Origin: Rattus norvegicus
Taxonomy: Eukaryota > Chordata > Mammalia > Rodentia > Muridae
Length of the DNA stretch: 64,000 bases
Assembly: GCF_036323735.1 (NCBI RefSeq)
Contig: NC_086037.1
Location: 54,894,002 to 54,958,001 of the forward strand
Reading direction: 5' to 3'
The position numbers were made by a program, and so were the translations under genes. The notes beneath the pieces were generated by a model. That model was given only the letters and a program-made list of their open reading frames with translations, searched no databases and was not told the origin of the DNA. Shown piece by piece: positions 45,150 to 55,938 of this stretch (within the stretch, counting starts at the first letter, position 1; each line of letters opens with the position of its first letter).

Positions 45150-45538
45150 AAAGATCTCTATTCAGACACATGTGGAGCAAATGGATAACAGCTTCTGTTC
45201 CATTTCTTGCTTTGTAAATAACTTACAGTCTTAGCTATACAGTTCTTGAGAGTAGCATGATTGAATGATGGTAAATAATTATTTTATAAATTATTCCAAA
45301 TAAAATAAGCTATTTATGAGCTGCACTGTTTGAATACTGCCTGTTTCAACAATGCAACTTATAAGATCTGTTAGTACATTTTCTTAATTTTTAGTGAAGT
45401 CTTCAGAAATGCCTATTAAAATATCTATTTCTTCTGTGCATATAAAATTAACTTTCCTTAATTGACAATGAGAATCAGAATCACCAATTAGGTATTTTGA
45501 TATTTTCCATGAATGGAATGAGATAAATCTCTTAAGAT
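45150..45538. other. Non-coding DNA, AT-rich
   Basis: No feature recognised. Confidence 0.45.
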
Positions 45539-45855
45539 TTGTGTGTGTGTGCACACATGAGTGTGTGTGTCTGTGTGCATGTGTGTGGGCATATGCACAT
45601 GTGTTTCCCTGTGTGTGGGTGAGTGTGTCTGTGCATGCACATGCACATATGTGCATGTGTGTATATGTGTATGTGTGTGCATATATGTGTATATGAGTGT
45701 GCATGTGCACTCACATATGTATGTGTATGAGTGCACATGCACATGCATCTCTGTGTGTGTCTTCATGTGTGCATACATGTGGGCATATGCATGTATGTGT
45801 GCGTGCATGTGGACTTGTGAGTGTGTGTATGTGAGTGTGTGTCTGTGCACATGTG
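45539..45855. repeat. TG/CATG alternating purine-pyrimidine tract
   Basis: About 315 bases of TGTGTG, GCACATGC and CATGTGTG words, similar in texture to the tract at 4.1-4.5 kb. Confidence 0.96.
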
Positions 45856-45889
45856 TGGAGACCTGAGCTTACATTAGGCATGTTCCTCC

Positions 45890-46095
45890 GCTTCTCTCCA
45901 TTTCTACTTTGTGACAAGGTCTCTCACTGAACTTGGAGCCTGCTCTTTTGGCTAGACTGTCTGGCCAGCCTGCCTGTGTAAATCTACACATTCCTTTTCC
46001 TATTCCTTCAAACTCTGGGTTACAGGTCTGAGCTGCCATGCCTGGCTCTTATGTGGAATCTGGGGAAATACACTCAGGTCTTCATGGTGTGAGCC
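45890..46095 (-). mobile_element. B4/RSINE1-like SINE
   Basis: TGTGACAAGGTCTCTCACTG, GGGTTACAGGTCTGAGCTGC and ATACACTCAGGTCTTCATGG, the complement of a B4 composite. The adjacent TG tract grew at its tail side. Confidence 0.75.
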
Positions 46096-46099
46096 CCCC

Positions 46100-46950
46100 G
46101 TAAGGACTCCAAAAAGATAAGGTCTCCAATACAACAAAGGACTCTACCTGGACTGTGGCATGCTAACCACTGGGCAGGACTGCCCCGCTGACTCACCTGC
46201 TGCTAGGGACCGGCCTGAACTATGCACAAACAGGACACCAAGAGAATTAGTTGTCCCACGTTGCTTAAGACAAGGTGACGTTGATCTCTCCCATGTTCCT
46301 CCTTCACAGGAAAAGCCTCTCCTCTTCTGGGCCTGATGGCCAGACTGACCCTGCCCGTGGTCCTATGGAGAGCAGAGGAACCTGGGATAAGGATCTAGGT
46401 AGTGTATTTTGGGCTAGTCTCTGTCATTTTAATGATACATAGGGTATTTTGTTATACTTCCTGCTTACTCATGTAAAATTTATCCTTCTCAGGATTTGAA
46501 GACTAGACAAGACAAAGAAGTAACTTTTTTACTATTCCTTTACCTAAGGAACTCAGTTTACAATGACTGCTCCCAGTAATCAACCACCTGTGTCTCATGG
46601 TGAATACTGGATAGGAAAAGGTGTAAAGTTTAAGCTTTATGTAAGGTATGAGGATACGGAAGTGTCTAAGAAAATGTTTGCAGATCTAGGAAAGTGATGA
46701 GTGAGGGGCTCAGAAAGGGTTTTAAGGTTGGTAGACGTAAGTTATGGAGGTTGGAGGATGTAAACACTTCAATGGTTATAGGAAAATGATCGACGTTATA
46801 TAAAAGGAATGAAAAATGCCTCAGATTTCTTCCCCTCGCTGTACTATTGTTGGATTGATTATGGTTTCAAAGTATAGAGCTTTAACATTAAACAGTGGTT
46901 ATACTGACATATCTAAAATTTTCTCTTTTGGTGTAAGCTTCAGAGAATCC
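46100..46950. other. Non-coding DNA, nothing recognised
   Basis: May belong to the larger unclassified repeat that follows. No coding feature. Confidence 0.4.
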
Positions 46951-48445
46951 GCCTGAACCTACCTCTCACAGGTTAAACAGACCCAGGTAAGCCCTGTCAG
47001 TTAATAGCCTGTTTTCCCACCTGTCTATTCCTGAGGGTGAGATTTATTCCCCTTTCTCTGGTCCTGCCCCTCACCCCCACCCCTTTTAGACCAGGGGCCT
47101 AAAAGCTTCAAATGTACACCCAAGAAATATTTTTCTCCTTAAACTCCTTAACTGTAGGCTTGTATTTTTCAAATCATACTTTAATAAGGGTTCTTAAACA
47201 CTTTAACCTCCCTTCTACCCCATCACCTACCAGAGACAGTGGAAAGGAAAGGTTAATATGGCAAAGGGGGTGTGGACCTGCTTACAAACAGTTCTTTGGG
47301 GAGATTCCAATCTTTGTTGTCAGGATATCAGCAGTTCAGTTCCCATGAATCAGCAGCGGCATCTTGATCCACTCGCAAAACTCCGTTCACGCATCAGGAG
47401 CAGCAGTTCGATCCACAAGCAGCAGGAGTATCACGAGAGGTGCTTTGGTGCGTTTCTCTCTATGAAGTCACGACAAGGGATGGATCGGGGCGAGGCGAAC
47501 CAGTGCCACAGAACCATCTGCAAGGGCTACCAGAGCAAAGCAAAGCGAACCAAGACTAGAGTGTTGGGTTATACTTATACCCTTTCCAAACATCGCTTGT
47601 CCTCTCAAGGGTCCGCTCCAGCCAAACATCACATGCCCTTTCACCAGGCAGCTTCCAGGAAAGGCCATGTGTCTGTTGTCAGCAAAACATCCTCTTAGAA
47701 AAGACAGTTTTCTGAAAAAGTGTCACAGGACACTACTGAGTCTCCAAATGAAACCGGAAATCTCCGCTTCACTTACCTTTATCTTTTGCCCCTAAGATAA
47801 ATATCTGCCAAGTCTAGGTCTTTCCTGCATCCAGGACAGCTCTGAGGTGGCTCCCCACAGGTGCTCCGGTCAAGCTTCATAAACTGCTTTAACTGAGCCT
47901 TCATGTCCCTAGCCCCCGGTGGTTGCGCAGGGCTTGGACAGCAGCCTGCTCTTCCCGGACCTGGCCAGTATTCCAGCTTTGGGACCCTCGAAAATGATGC
48001 CCCAATGTCAGCAGGAAGTAGTCATAGATGATTGTGTCACACACCCCTTCCCCTTATTCATCATTATCAACAAAAGGCTGGGATGTTGGGTTTCAGACCT
48101 GGGATAAGTGGCTAAGTTACCAAAGTGGACCTTGCCTCCAGATTCTCTAGCCTCCTTCTTTGGTCCATACCTCTTACAGGGCATGGCTGGAAGACCCCAT
48201 CCTCTATGCTAAACTTTCCAGCCCAGGGACTGGACTTCCCCTCCCCCAGAATCTCTTCCCTATCTGATGCAGACTTTCTGTTCTCTCTTCCTGCATGCAT
48301 GTGATCATTCTCTCCTTCCCTTCCTCCTCCCCTCAGTCTCCCTTCCCATAGCAACTTCCCTGGCCTCCTTCCTTGGAACCGGCAGACCCCTCCCAAGAGA
48401 GGGTTCCCAATAAACTTGCCTTTATATATTTTAATTTGTCTTGAA
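46950..48445 (+). other. Unclassified, possibly LTR/ERV-derived region
   Basis: Contains AATAAACTTGCCTTTATATA at 48409, preceded by C/T-rich sequence and followed by AATTTGTCTTGAATTGGCTC, a layout like the R-U5 end of a rodent LTR on the plus strand. A 146-codon plus-strand frame at 47258-47698 is Ser/Lys/Arg/His-rich with no family resemblance. Boundaries and identity are uncertain. Confidence 0.35.
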
Positions 48446-48780
48446 TTGGCTCATCTCACCATCAGAGAATAACTTATCAGATATGTAGATCCCTGGGCTC
48501 AGTCTTACAGAGTTTCAAGTGCCTTTTGGATATGGCTAATTTTGAAAAATTGTTTCACACTGTTCTACTCTACTGAGAAGGCTGGATCTGGACTCGGAAT
48601 TTGGCTGCCCCAGGCCAAATCTTGTTTGTTTAAAAGTTTCCTCCAAAATCTGTGTCCTGAGTCAGGCCAGCCACCTGAGTCTGTGACAGGATATTGGAGA
48701 GAAAAACAGAACAGCCAGGAAAGGACACTACTATTGTTATTTCAATATTGAGTTTGTTTACTCTCTGCAGGAATGACAAA
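48446..48780. other. Non-coding DNA, nothing recognised
   Basis: Short frames only. Confidence 0.45.
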
Positions 48781-48781
48781 G

Positions 48782-48935
48782 TGACCAGTCTGGTCGTGGT
48801 GCACACCTTTAATCCCAGCACTCAGGAGGCAGAAGCAGGTAGATCTCTTTGACCAGCCTGGTGTACAGAATGAGTTCCAGGACAGCCAGGGCTTCACAGA
48901 GAATCCCTGTCTTGGGGTGGAAAAGGAACAAAGAA
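48782..48935 (+). mobile_element. B1 SINE
   Basis: TGGTCGTGGTGCACACCTTT, AATCCCAGCACTCAGGAGGC and GGACAGCCAGGGCTTCACAG. Confidence 0.9.
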
Positions 48936-49044
48936 AAATGACGTTTATGTAATCATAGATGTGCCTCTCTCTAAATACGACTCCCTCTTATGTCTCTAAA
49001 GCTTTTGCTGAAGTGTGAACTTTATCTGTAAAATCCCAACCAAC

Positions 49045-49185
49045 AGGGTCTTGCCATGTAACCCAGGCTAGCTCTGTTATGTAACCCAGGCTAGCTCTGT
49101 TCTCTCAGTCTTCTTGCCTCTACCCACCAAGTGCTGAGGGATCACTGCACTGAGGGATCACATGTTTCAGCACACCTGGCTGGGA
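49045..49185 (-). mobile_element. B1 fragment with internal duplication
   Basis: A complement-of-B1 segment in which ATGTAACCCAGGCTAGCTCT is repeated directly (about 49056 and 49080), with GATCACTGCACTGAGG also partly repeated. Confidence 0.65.
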
Positions 49186-49189
49186 GTAT

Positions 49190-49745
49190 ACTAATTTCTA
49201 GGAATTAAGGGAGCAAATAACTCTAGTAAAATAGGTAACGGAACATTTTACGGGTTGCTAATTATCGATTTCTACCAAAATTGATGGAGAGTCAAGTCGT
49301 CAGGCTTGGTGATGCATACCTTTATCCAGTGAGTTATCTCTCTGGCCATATGTTTTAAGACTATTTGATCACTTATAAGGAACTGAGTTAAGATTGAGTA
49401 TATTTAGGAGACAGATATAACAGTTTTATTTCAATGTACATCTTTATAACTATTTTTATGTTAGTAATGTTAAATACTAACTAAAATAATAAAACCTTTC
49501 TTTCATGGATCTTTTTATATACTATTAAATGATCCACTATTTCAAAGAATAGCGCCCAGTAGTATTTCATATAGTCATCATGCTGTTCAACCATCTTTTT
49601 ATTTCCAAGATGCTTTTTGTTATCACCCCAACACGACACTCTACCCATTAAATATTCTCCCTTCGTTTTCTCTTTTCCATGTGACCTCTCTGGGAAACAC
49701 TAGACTGATTCCTACCTCTAAAGACCTATTTTAAATTATTATACG
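49190..49745. other. Non-coding DNA, AT-rich
   Basis: GTCAGGCTTGGTGATGCATA at 49300 is a B1-like head. Otherwise featureless. Confidence 0.45.
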
Positions 49746-49749
49746 TTTG

Positions 49750-49935
49750 TGTATCTGTATGGGTGTCCACACGCATGAGCTCAGGTGCTGCCCAGAGACC
49801 AGAAGAGGGGTTAGATCTCCCGGAGCTGGAGTTACAGGCAGTTTTGAGCACCCTTGAGGGATTGGGAACTAACCTTAAGTACTTAACGAGAGCAGTTCAT
49901 GCTCTTAAGCACTGAACCACCTCTCTGCACCCTCC
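49750..49935 (-). mobile_element. B3-like SINE
   Basis: GTCCACACGCATGAGCTCAG, GCTGGAGTTACAGGCAGTTT, GAACCACCTCTCTGCACCCT: complement of the B3/B2 pattern. Confidence 0.75.
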
Positions 49936-50528
49936 CTCCTTAATTTCTGTGGGTTCACTTATTTTAGACCCTTTCTGAAATGGAAGATAACACGAAAAAG
50001 GGAGCCATCTGTACCTGGCTGCTCTCACTTCCCATGGTTTCAAGGTTCCCAGGGATGGCTTTGTTTGATTGTGGTTAATGACCCTCCTAAATTGTGCAAG
50101 GAAGGCCAACTCCCAAGGTGAGTGATAAGCCACAGAGCTTTTATTGGAGCAGATATCAGGCTTGTGGGACACCTTGGCTCGATCACAAAGAGCAACAAAC
50201 CAGTCTCTTTTCAAACACCCTCAACTCCTGACCCAACCCATAATGGAAAGCTCCCCAGTTCAAAACTCAGTGGCAGCAGGTGGAAATTAGCTACATACTA
50301 GAATTTTCTAGCAAACGGGTGTTAGCCACGGATTCTCAAGCTTGGCAGCATGTTAAAATCACCCGGGGCAGATCGTTTAAAATGCAGCGCCTAGGCTGGA
50401 GTCATATCTAATGGAGCTTGGGACGGCTTTTCTTAACCAGGGAACTATTGGCATTTGGGTCTGTGTAAATCAGCTTCCCTGGGTTCAGAGGGATACTTAC
50501 CAACGTCTTGGAGTCTAGATACCACCAG
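49936..50528. other. Non-coding DNA flanking the provirus
   Basis: No coding or repeat feature recognised. A pre-integration site can be read as this flank through AGATGC joined to CATTGACTCT at 56969. Confidence 0.45.
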
Positions 50529-50532
50529 ATGC

Positions 50533-51028
50533 TGAAAGACCCCCAGATTTGGGGAGACTCTCGCTCCAGTCACGGGTTGAAGTACCCCCAGGAAACACGA
50601 GAAGCCGGTCTTGATGTAATCAACAAGAGGCAGTTTTATTTACGAGATCTCGGGCTGACACGTATCTCACACAGGAGATTGAGTCAAGCCCCGAGCCTCT
50701 CTAGGCAGGAGCTTATATAGGGAAAACCAGGGGTTTCGTGTGAATACACATAATTGGCTAATACAAAGGGTGCACAGTTACTTTTGGCACGGAGTTACAT
50801 CAACAAAGCATACGTGTAATCTAGCATCTCAGCAATGTGGGCAGGGCAACTCATCTCACTGCAGCGGGGGGATGACCCATCCTCAGGGAGTGAAGGAAGG
50901 GGAGGGGGTGGCTCCAGATGGCCAGTGTCCTTGGGAGTTGATAGTCGGGCCAGTGAGCCCTATCTCAAATTCTCTCAGGCATGTCTGGACTTTGTTCATG
51001 ACTAACTTTTAGAAATTTTAACCCTTCA
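50533..51028 (-). repeat. 3' LTR of the provirus
   Basis: 496-bp partner LTR carrying the same TATA-like (50713-50720) and AATAAA (50635-50640) signals. In the proviral transcript, the poly(A) signal here would serve for 3' end formation. Confidence 0.96.
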
Positions 51029-51042
51029 TTCCCCTCTACTCC
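51029..51042 (-). other. Polypurine tract of the provirus
   Basis: GGAGTAGAGGGGAA on the minus strand abuts the 3' LTR, the position where retroviral plus-strand DNA synthesis is primed. Confidence 0.75.
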
Positions 51043-51060
51043 TTGTGAATAGTCCTAATC

Positions 51061-51540
51061 TTAGGACTCCATGATGAATCTAGCGTTTAGTGGCTCTTCA
51101 CTCCGTACAGCCCGATACTGTTGTCTCAACATAAGGACTTGTATAGCACTAATCCGTTCCCTAATAAAAGCAAAAAGGCGGTTAATGATGTAGGGCCCAA
51201 CAGTGAGCAAAAGGAGGAGGATAATCAAGGGACCAGCTAAAGCTGACAGCAGGGTGGTAAGCCATGGGGACCTATCGAACCAGCTTTGAAAACAGTTATT
51301 AGTGGTTTCTCGTTCTCGTCGTCTCTTGTCCAACCTCTCCCTAAGTTTAGCCATAGAATCTTTAATGGTCCCGGAGTGATCGAGGTAAAAACAACATTCT
51401 TTTCTCAAAGCAGCACATAGCCCTCTTTCTTTAAGGAATATCAGGTCTAATCTTCTCCTATTTTGAAGGACTACCTCTGAGAGGAAGGTTAGGTATTCTT
51501 GGAGGTCAGCTAAAAAGTCTTTAGGATTCCAGTCTGAACA
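51061..51540 (-). pseudogene. env: Proviral envelope transmembrane-subunit fragment, still open
   Basis: Open for 159 codons from just after a TAG at 51541-51543 to the TAA-type end at 51061. It carries the gammaretroviral transmembrane-subunit heptad region, an intact CX6CC motif (51391-51417), a membrane-proximal QSWFDRSPW segment, a long hydrophobic anchor and a cytoplasmic tail. There is no signal peptide, surface subunit or furin site, because the upstream part (51541-51840) keeps little recognisable env sequence. It has no ATG of its own at the start, so it is treated as a remnant. Confidence 0.88.
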
Positions 51541-51839
51541 CTATCTAAACCTATACACCAAGGTCATGACTATCTTAGAACTTTTAAACTTATGGTCCCT
51601 GAGGCACAGTCCCAAGAAGTGTTAGGAGTATTAACATATGTAATGTTACATCATTTGTAATAGAAATCAAGCCTATCTCTATATTTTTCTCGATGGAACC
51701 AGGGCAAACATGAAATTCTTGTTTCTAAAGCACACTCCTCAAGTGAGCATTATAGCAACATCCCAGTCACGTCTCTGATGTATCCACTTATCTGATGTGC
51801 AAGTCTAGGGAGCTTTTTGAAGATATGAGTGTCCCTCTA

Positions 51840-52735
51840 GGTCCCAGCTCTCAGCCCCAACGGCTAGTATGCGGCTGGTGAGGGCTGAGAATTGACGGCT
51901 GTCAGGGTGGTCAGCAGCATCAGGTACGGTCCTTTCCAGCGAGGCTCGAGTGTCTGGGCTCCGTGTCATTGTATGTACCTACAGTCTCTGACCTGGAACG
52001 GATGAGATGTCTCGGAGGTCCCTGGGGCATAGGCTGCTGCCAGCTGTGAGCAGATTTCTTTCTGTGTCACCTGTAGGTCTTTTAGCCTGACACATAAATC
52101 ATTATTACTATGACATGTTGGTTCAGTAACATCATCTAATACAGTCAGAGGATCTGAGGCCCCATATAAGATCTCAAAGCGGGTAAAGCTGAATCTGGAA
52201 GGGATATTTCTTGCTCTGAAGAGAGCGAGAGGGAAGGAGTGTCACCCAGTCTGTGCCAGTCTCCATGGTCAATTTGTTTAGGGTCTCTTTTAGAGTTCTA
52301 TTTATTTACTCTACCTGTCCTGAACTTTGAGGTCTGTAAATACAATGTAATTTCCAATCGACCTCTAAATACTTGGCCACACCCTGGCTTACCTTGGCAA
52401 CGAAAGTAGGGCCGTTGTCTGACCAGATTACCTTGGGCATTCCAGACCTGGGGAAGATTTCTTCCAGTATCTTCTTGATGATTGTAGAGGCCGTCTCTTA
52501 GTCCAATCCCAGTTCCCAGTGGCTGTCTCTTGTAGGCCTGTAACCAGGATAGGCTCCTGCATAGCCATTTTCTGAGCCACTTTATCTGCTTTGTTACTGT
52601 CCTATGCCACTGAATCTCTTCTTTCTGATATCCTGAGCAACGAATAGTACTCACAGTTGTTGGCTTCACCAGGGCATCCAAGAGATGGTAAAGGCATCTG
52701 CAGTGCTGATGTGCTGGGGGGTAGAAGTTCAGCCA
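51840..52735 (-). pseudogene. pol: Proviral pol remnant: RNase H end and integrase
   Basis: The minus strand has an RNase H C-terminal remnant at about 52580-52690 (CSGYQKE, resembling the family's HCPGHQKG region), then a jump into the integrase core at about 52290-52490 (WSDNGPTF, YRPQSSGQVE) and the integrase C-terminal domain at about 51850-51990 (WKGPYLMLLTT). The pieces lie in different frames with stops, and the integrase N-terminal zinc domain and first core acidic residue are missing. Confidence 0.85.
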
Positions 52736-52739
52736 TCCC

Positions 52740-53500
52740 AGATGACATTGTGTTGTCCACCACGGGCAGCACCCACTTATCTCTGACCTTCATGAAGAGA
52801 ACTGTTTCCGTCTGTGGACAAGGTCTTCGGCTTTCAGCAGGGGTCAATCAGCCAGTCGCAGAGGTCTTTCCTCCACCCATGGGCTTCTGCCAGTGCTTGA
52901 CACTTGTGCTGTGGTGGCTCCAGGTCAGGATTGGGCAGCAAGGTGACCAGATTGCCCCCAACAGGTAGAGAATCTAGTCCATGTCAGCTGATCAGTGATC
53001 CCATCCTCTGGGACATTTCATTTAAAGGCAAAACATCAGCCACTCTACCGCAGTTTAAGTCCTGGATTAGGTGATAATTGTCAGAGCCCGGCTAGCAGGA
53101 ATGATGTGTTCCAGGCAGAACGGCACTAAGCCACACACACACATCTCCCAGCATCAGGTACTGGTGCACTGAGACAGGTCTTAAGCTCCACATACACAGT
53201 CTGTAGATATGCATACACATGGCCTCACCCAGCCATTTTAGCCCACACAAGCCATTTTGGAGAGTAATTTTCTCATGAGCAAGGGATAGGGGCAGTCAGG
53301 GATGACCATGAACTAGTGGGTGGGTTACCCGGCCCACGCCAAGGTCCACTGTTCTTCGGGCAGTCCATAAGTATTGTTCGTTGCCAGTAGCCCCTTGCAC
53401 TCAAGGTCTTTGGATATTGACCCACTGGCGGGGGGCATAGGAGCACAGAGCATTGGGTCCCTGTATCCACACTTCCCTTCTATCTCTGTACATAGCCAGC
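52740..53500 (-). other. Proviral gag-pol junction with deleted protease/reverse transcriptase
   Basis: Between the nucleocapsid remnant and the RNase H remnant there are about 0.75 kb, where a complete gammaretrovirus has about 2 kb. No protease active site (DTG) or reverse transcriptase YXDD motif was recognised. The piece 53085-53280 looks unlike the rest and may be foreign to the original virus. Confidence 0.6.
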
Positions 53501-53770
53501 ACTCTAGGACCAAGAAGCTCTCCAGTGGCCCCTCTTGTTCTTTCTTGGGCAGTCCCTGACCCAGTGTCCTTTTTCTTCGTATTAGGCACACCGATCTTTA
53601 GCCAGGAATTCTCTTCTGTTGCCAGGTACTATCTTCCTAGGTTCCCTAACTACTGTGGCCAGTATATGTTCCTCTCTTGTCTCTTTCTCTTCCTCAGTCT
53701 CTCTGTCTGTATCTTCTTTTACAGCTATTAGTTGCTGTCTACTTTTGTGCACCGACCCTGAACCATATAT
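53500..53770 (-). pseudogene. gag: Broken capsid-nucleocapsid end of proviral gag
   Basis: The minus strand shows a charged Glu/Lys/Arg-rich capsid C-terminal stretch followed by a single gammaretrovirus-type CCHC zinc knuckle. The knuckle is broken: an in-frame TAA lies at 53582-53584 and the following codon, which is Cys in the family, encodes Tyr. Downstream GHWVRDCP is preserved. A functional nucleocapsid cannot be made from this copy. Confidence 0.8.
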
Positions 53771-53865
53771 CAACCTTATTTTCTCTGCAACTTACAACAA
53801 CTCTCTCAGTGACTTAGCTTAACCCTTCAAGTTTCTGTAACTTTTTCTTTATATTTTTTTTCTTA

Positions 53866-55400
53866 CTTTAGCCAAATTGGTGGGGCATTTTCTAGCCCCT
53901 CTGAGACCCACCCTTGGAGCCTGGCGGCAGACCTGGCACTCCCTACCTTTAGGCGTTTTGAAGTCAACAGGCAGAAGTGAGGGCCTTCCATCCATCCGTG
54001 TCTGGCCTCTAGTAGGATTCTGTCTTTCCTCGGTGATAAAGAAGACCTGTAACAGTTACTAACAAGCATCTCAAATGGGATGGTGAGAAAACAAGGGAAT
54101 CTTGAGAATAGAGGTCCACTGAAGAGGACAAATAGCATTTAGTCACACAGCTAAACCAGGAGGCCTTCTTGGGACAAAAAAGCCGTTGTAGAAATAAGCA
54201 CAAGCTTTGTTCCTGTGAAACAGAAAGGCAAGCAGAGAGGCAGCTGATCTGTTATCGACTATCTCTCTGGACTTAGATTTTCCCTTAAGGAGTACCTTCC
54301 TTTAGTGTCAGCTCAGTGGCTTTATCGCTCAAGAGACCCATCCTCTAAATGGCACTAGGCTTCCAGTAAGAACTAATAACAAAACGATAGAGAGACAGTT
54401 AGAACCTGGGTGTTAGATACTAAGCAGCTGACAAAAGAATTGTAACCAGTTCACCTGGGGCTTTCAGGACCTCAGTAGCAGCCCTTTACCAAACTTTCTC
54501 AGTGGGCTAAAGGCCCATGGAAAAGAAAACATTAATCCTGACCTTGGCCACAGCCAAAGACTGAATTCTAAATTTTGACTGGCAAAACAAAGTTCTTCAC
54601 AGTTTGTTGCAGATTCTTTAAAACTATTTTAGGGGCTTCTCTGCCCCCCAACCTGGGGCATTTTGACCACAGGGGCAGGAACTGGCTGCTGTGGGGATAG
54701 GATCAAAGGCACTCTCCATGTCAATGATGACTAACAGGGAAGGTTACTTAGTGTTGGAGATCAACTCCTCTCTTGGAATAGGGCCAGCAGATAAGGCAGG
54801 CTCCCTTAAAGAACTTCTCTTAATGAACACTCTCCTTTTGTGAGCAAGTATTGAAGGTCTGGCCACTGAAGGCAGCAACTGGAATTTTTTTTTTTTCAGG
54901 GCCTAAAGTCTCATAATACAACCACTAACTCTACGCTATCTTTGTTGTCAAAGCGCCAACCCCAGCCAGCCTCCTTACCTTGAAACTCCTCTTACACTGG
55001 CTTGGCCAGAGCTGCGCTGCTGCCCACGCGCAGCCTGTAGCTTGCTAGCAGGCCTGTATGCTCACCACCCTCAGCCCCTACATTTTCCCACTCTGTGTTG
55101 TCCCTTCCTTAGAAGCTGTGAATGTTTAAGCAACAGGGAGAATTTTTCTTCAGGATCTAAGGTAAAGCTTTCAGGTTCTTGTTAATGCCTGCTTCAGACG
55201 GATCACTCGCTAACCTGGAGTCCTTCATACACAATGGTTAACAGCAGCTGGGCTGGACAATGGGAGTAAAGAGAGGGGCAGCTCTCCTTGGGGAGGAGGC
55301 TCAAGAGAGAAAGATAAAACTCCCCGGCAGAAAACAATTTCTCTCAAGCAAATTATTTTTAACTTTTAAGTTAAGCACCAGGAGGACCAAGTAAAACTCT
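53866..55400 (-). other. Degenerate proviral 5' internal region
   Basis: This should hold matrix, p12 and capsid. The only piece I recognise is near its low-coordinate end (about 53870-53910), a minus-strand stretch resembling the gammaretroviral capsid segment PTNLAKV, with stops and frameshifts around it. The rest gives no convincing gag similarity by eye and may be replaced or leader sequence. Confidence 0.45.
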
Positions 55401-55426
55401 ATGACGAACAAAGCAAACAGTTTCAT

Positions 55427-55503
55427 GATTTCAAACACAGTCAGTCCAAGATTTCAAACACAGTCGTCAGTCCAAGATTTCAAACACAGTCGTCAGTCCA
55501 AAT
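55427..55503 (-). repeat. Three tandem ~25-bp repeats in the proviral leader
   Basis: The plus-strand unit AGATTTCAAACACAGTCGTC plus AGTCCA is repeated, the first copy being 3 bases shorter. It is part of the leader/early gag region of the provirus. No function is evident. Confidence 0.8.
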
Positions 55504-55938
55504 TCAAAAACGAAACAAAAGCCAAAAAGACACTCGACAATACCACAGAAAACAAACCAGACAAACAAGACCAAGACAAAGCATCCTATAACCAATTTCC
55601 ACAGATGCCTGGTACCTTCAGTACCTGGCCCAAACTGCAGCTTAACCTTAGCTGCTTCTGGGATACCAAACACAGAAACAGAATACAGACAACAGACACT
55701 AACACATCTAAGCACACTTGTCCATGCCTATACTTAAATAGGCAGCCGAACACGACCTCCGAAGTCAAGTCACAGTCAGATCTCTTTGACTGTCACCTGC
55801 CGGGTCCTCCCGACAAAAGTCGGCTCGTGGGACGTCTCCCAGAGCTGGGGCGTCCTCACTTCCACTATCTAAAAAAAGAACAAAAAGAAAACAGCTATTC
55901 GAAGTAGAAACCCAGTACCTACTCACAGGCGTCTGTCC

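Noticed and set aside
47258..47698. 146-codon plus-strand frame
   Set aside because: Basic and Ser-rich without any recognisable domain, within probable repeat DNA. Kept only as part of the unclassified region.
50740..51012. 90-codon plus-strand frame found twice (also 56676-56948)
   Set aside because: It lies in both LTRs, antisense to the provirus, and is identical because the LTRs are. There is no protein family resemblance.
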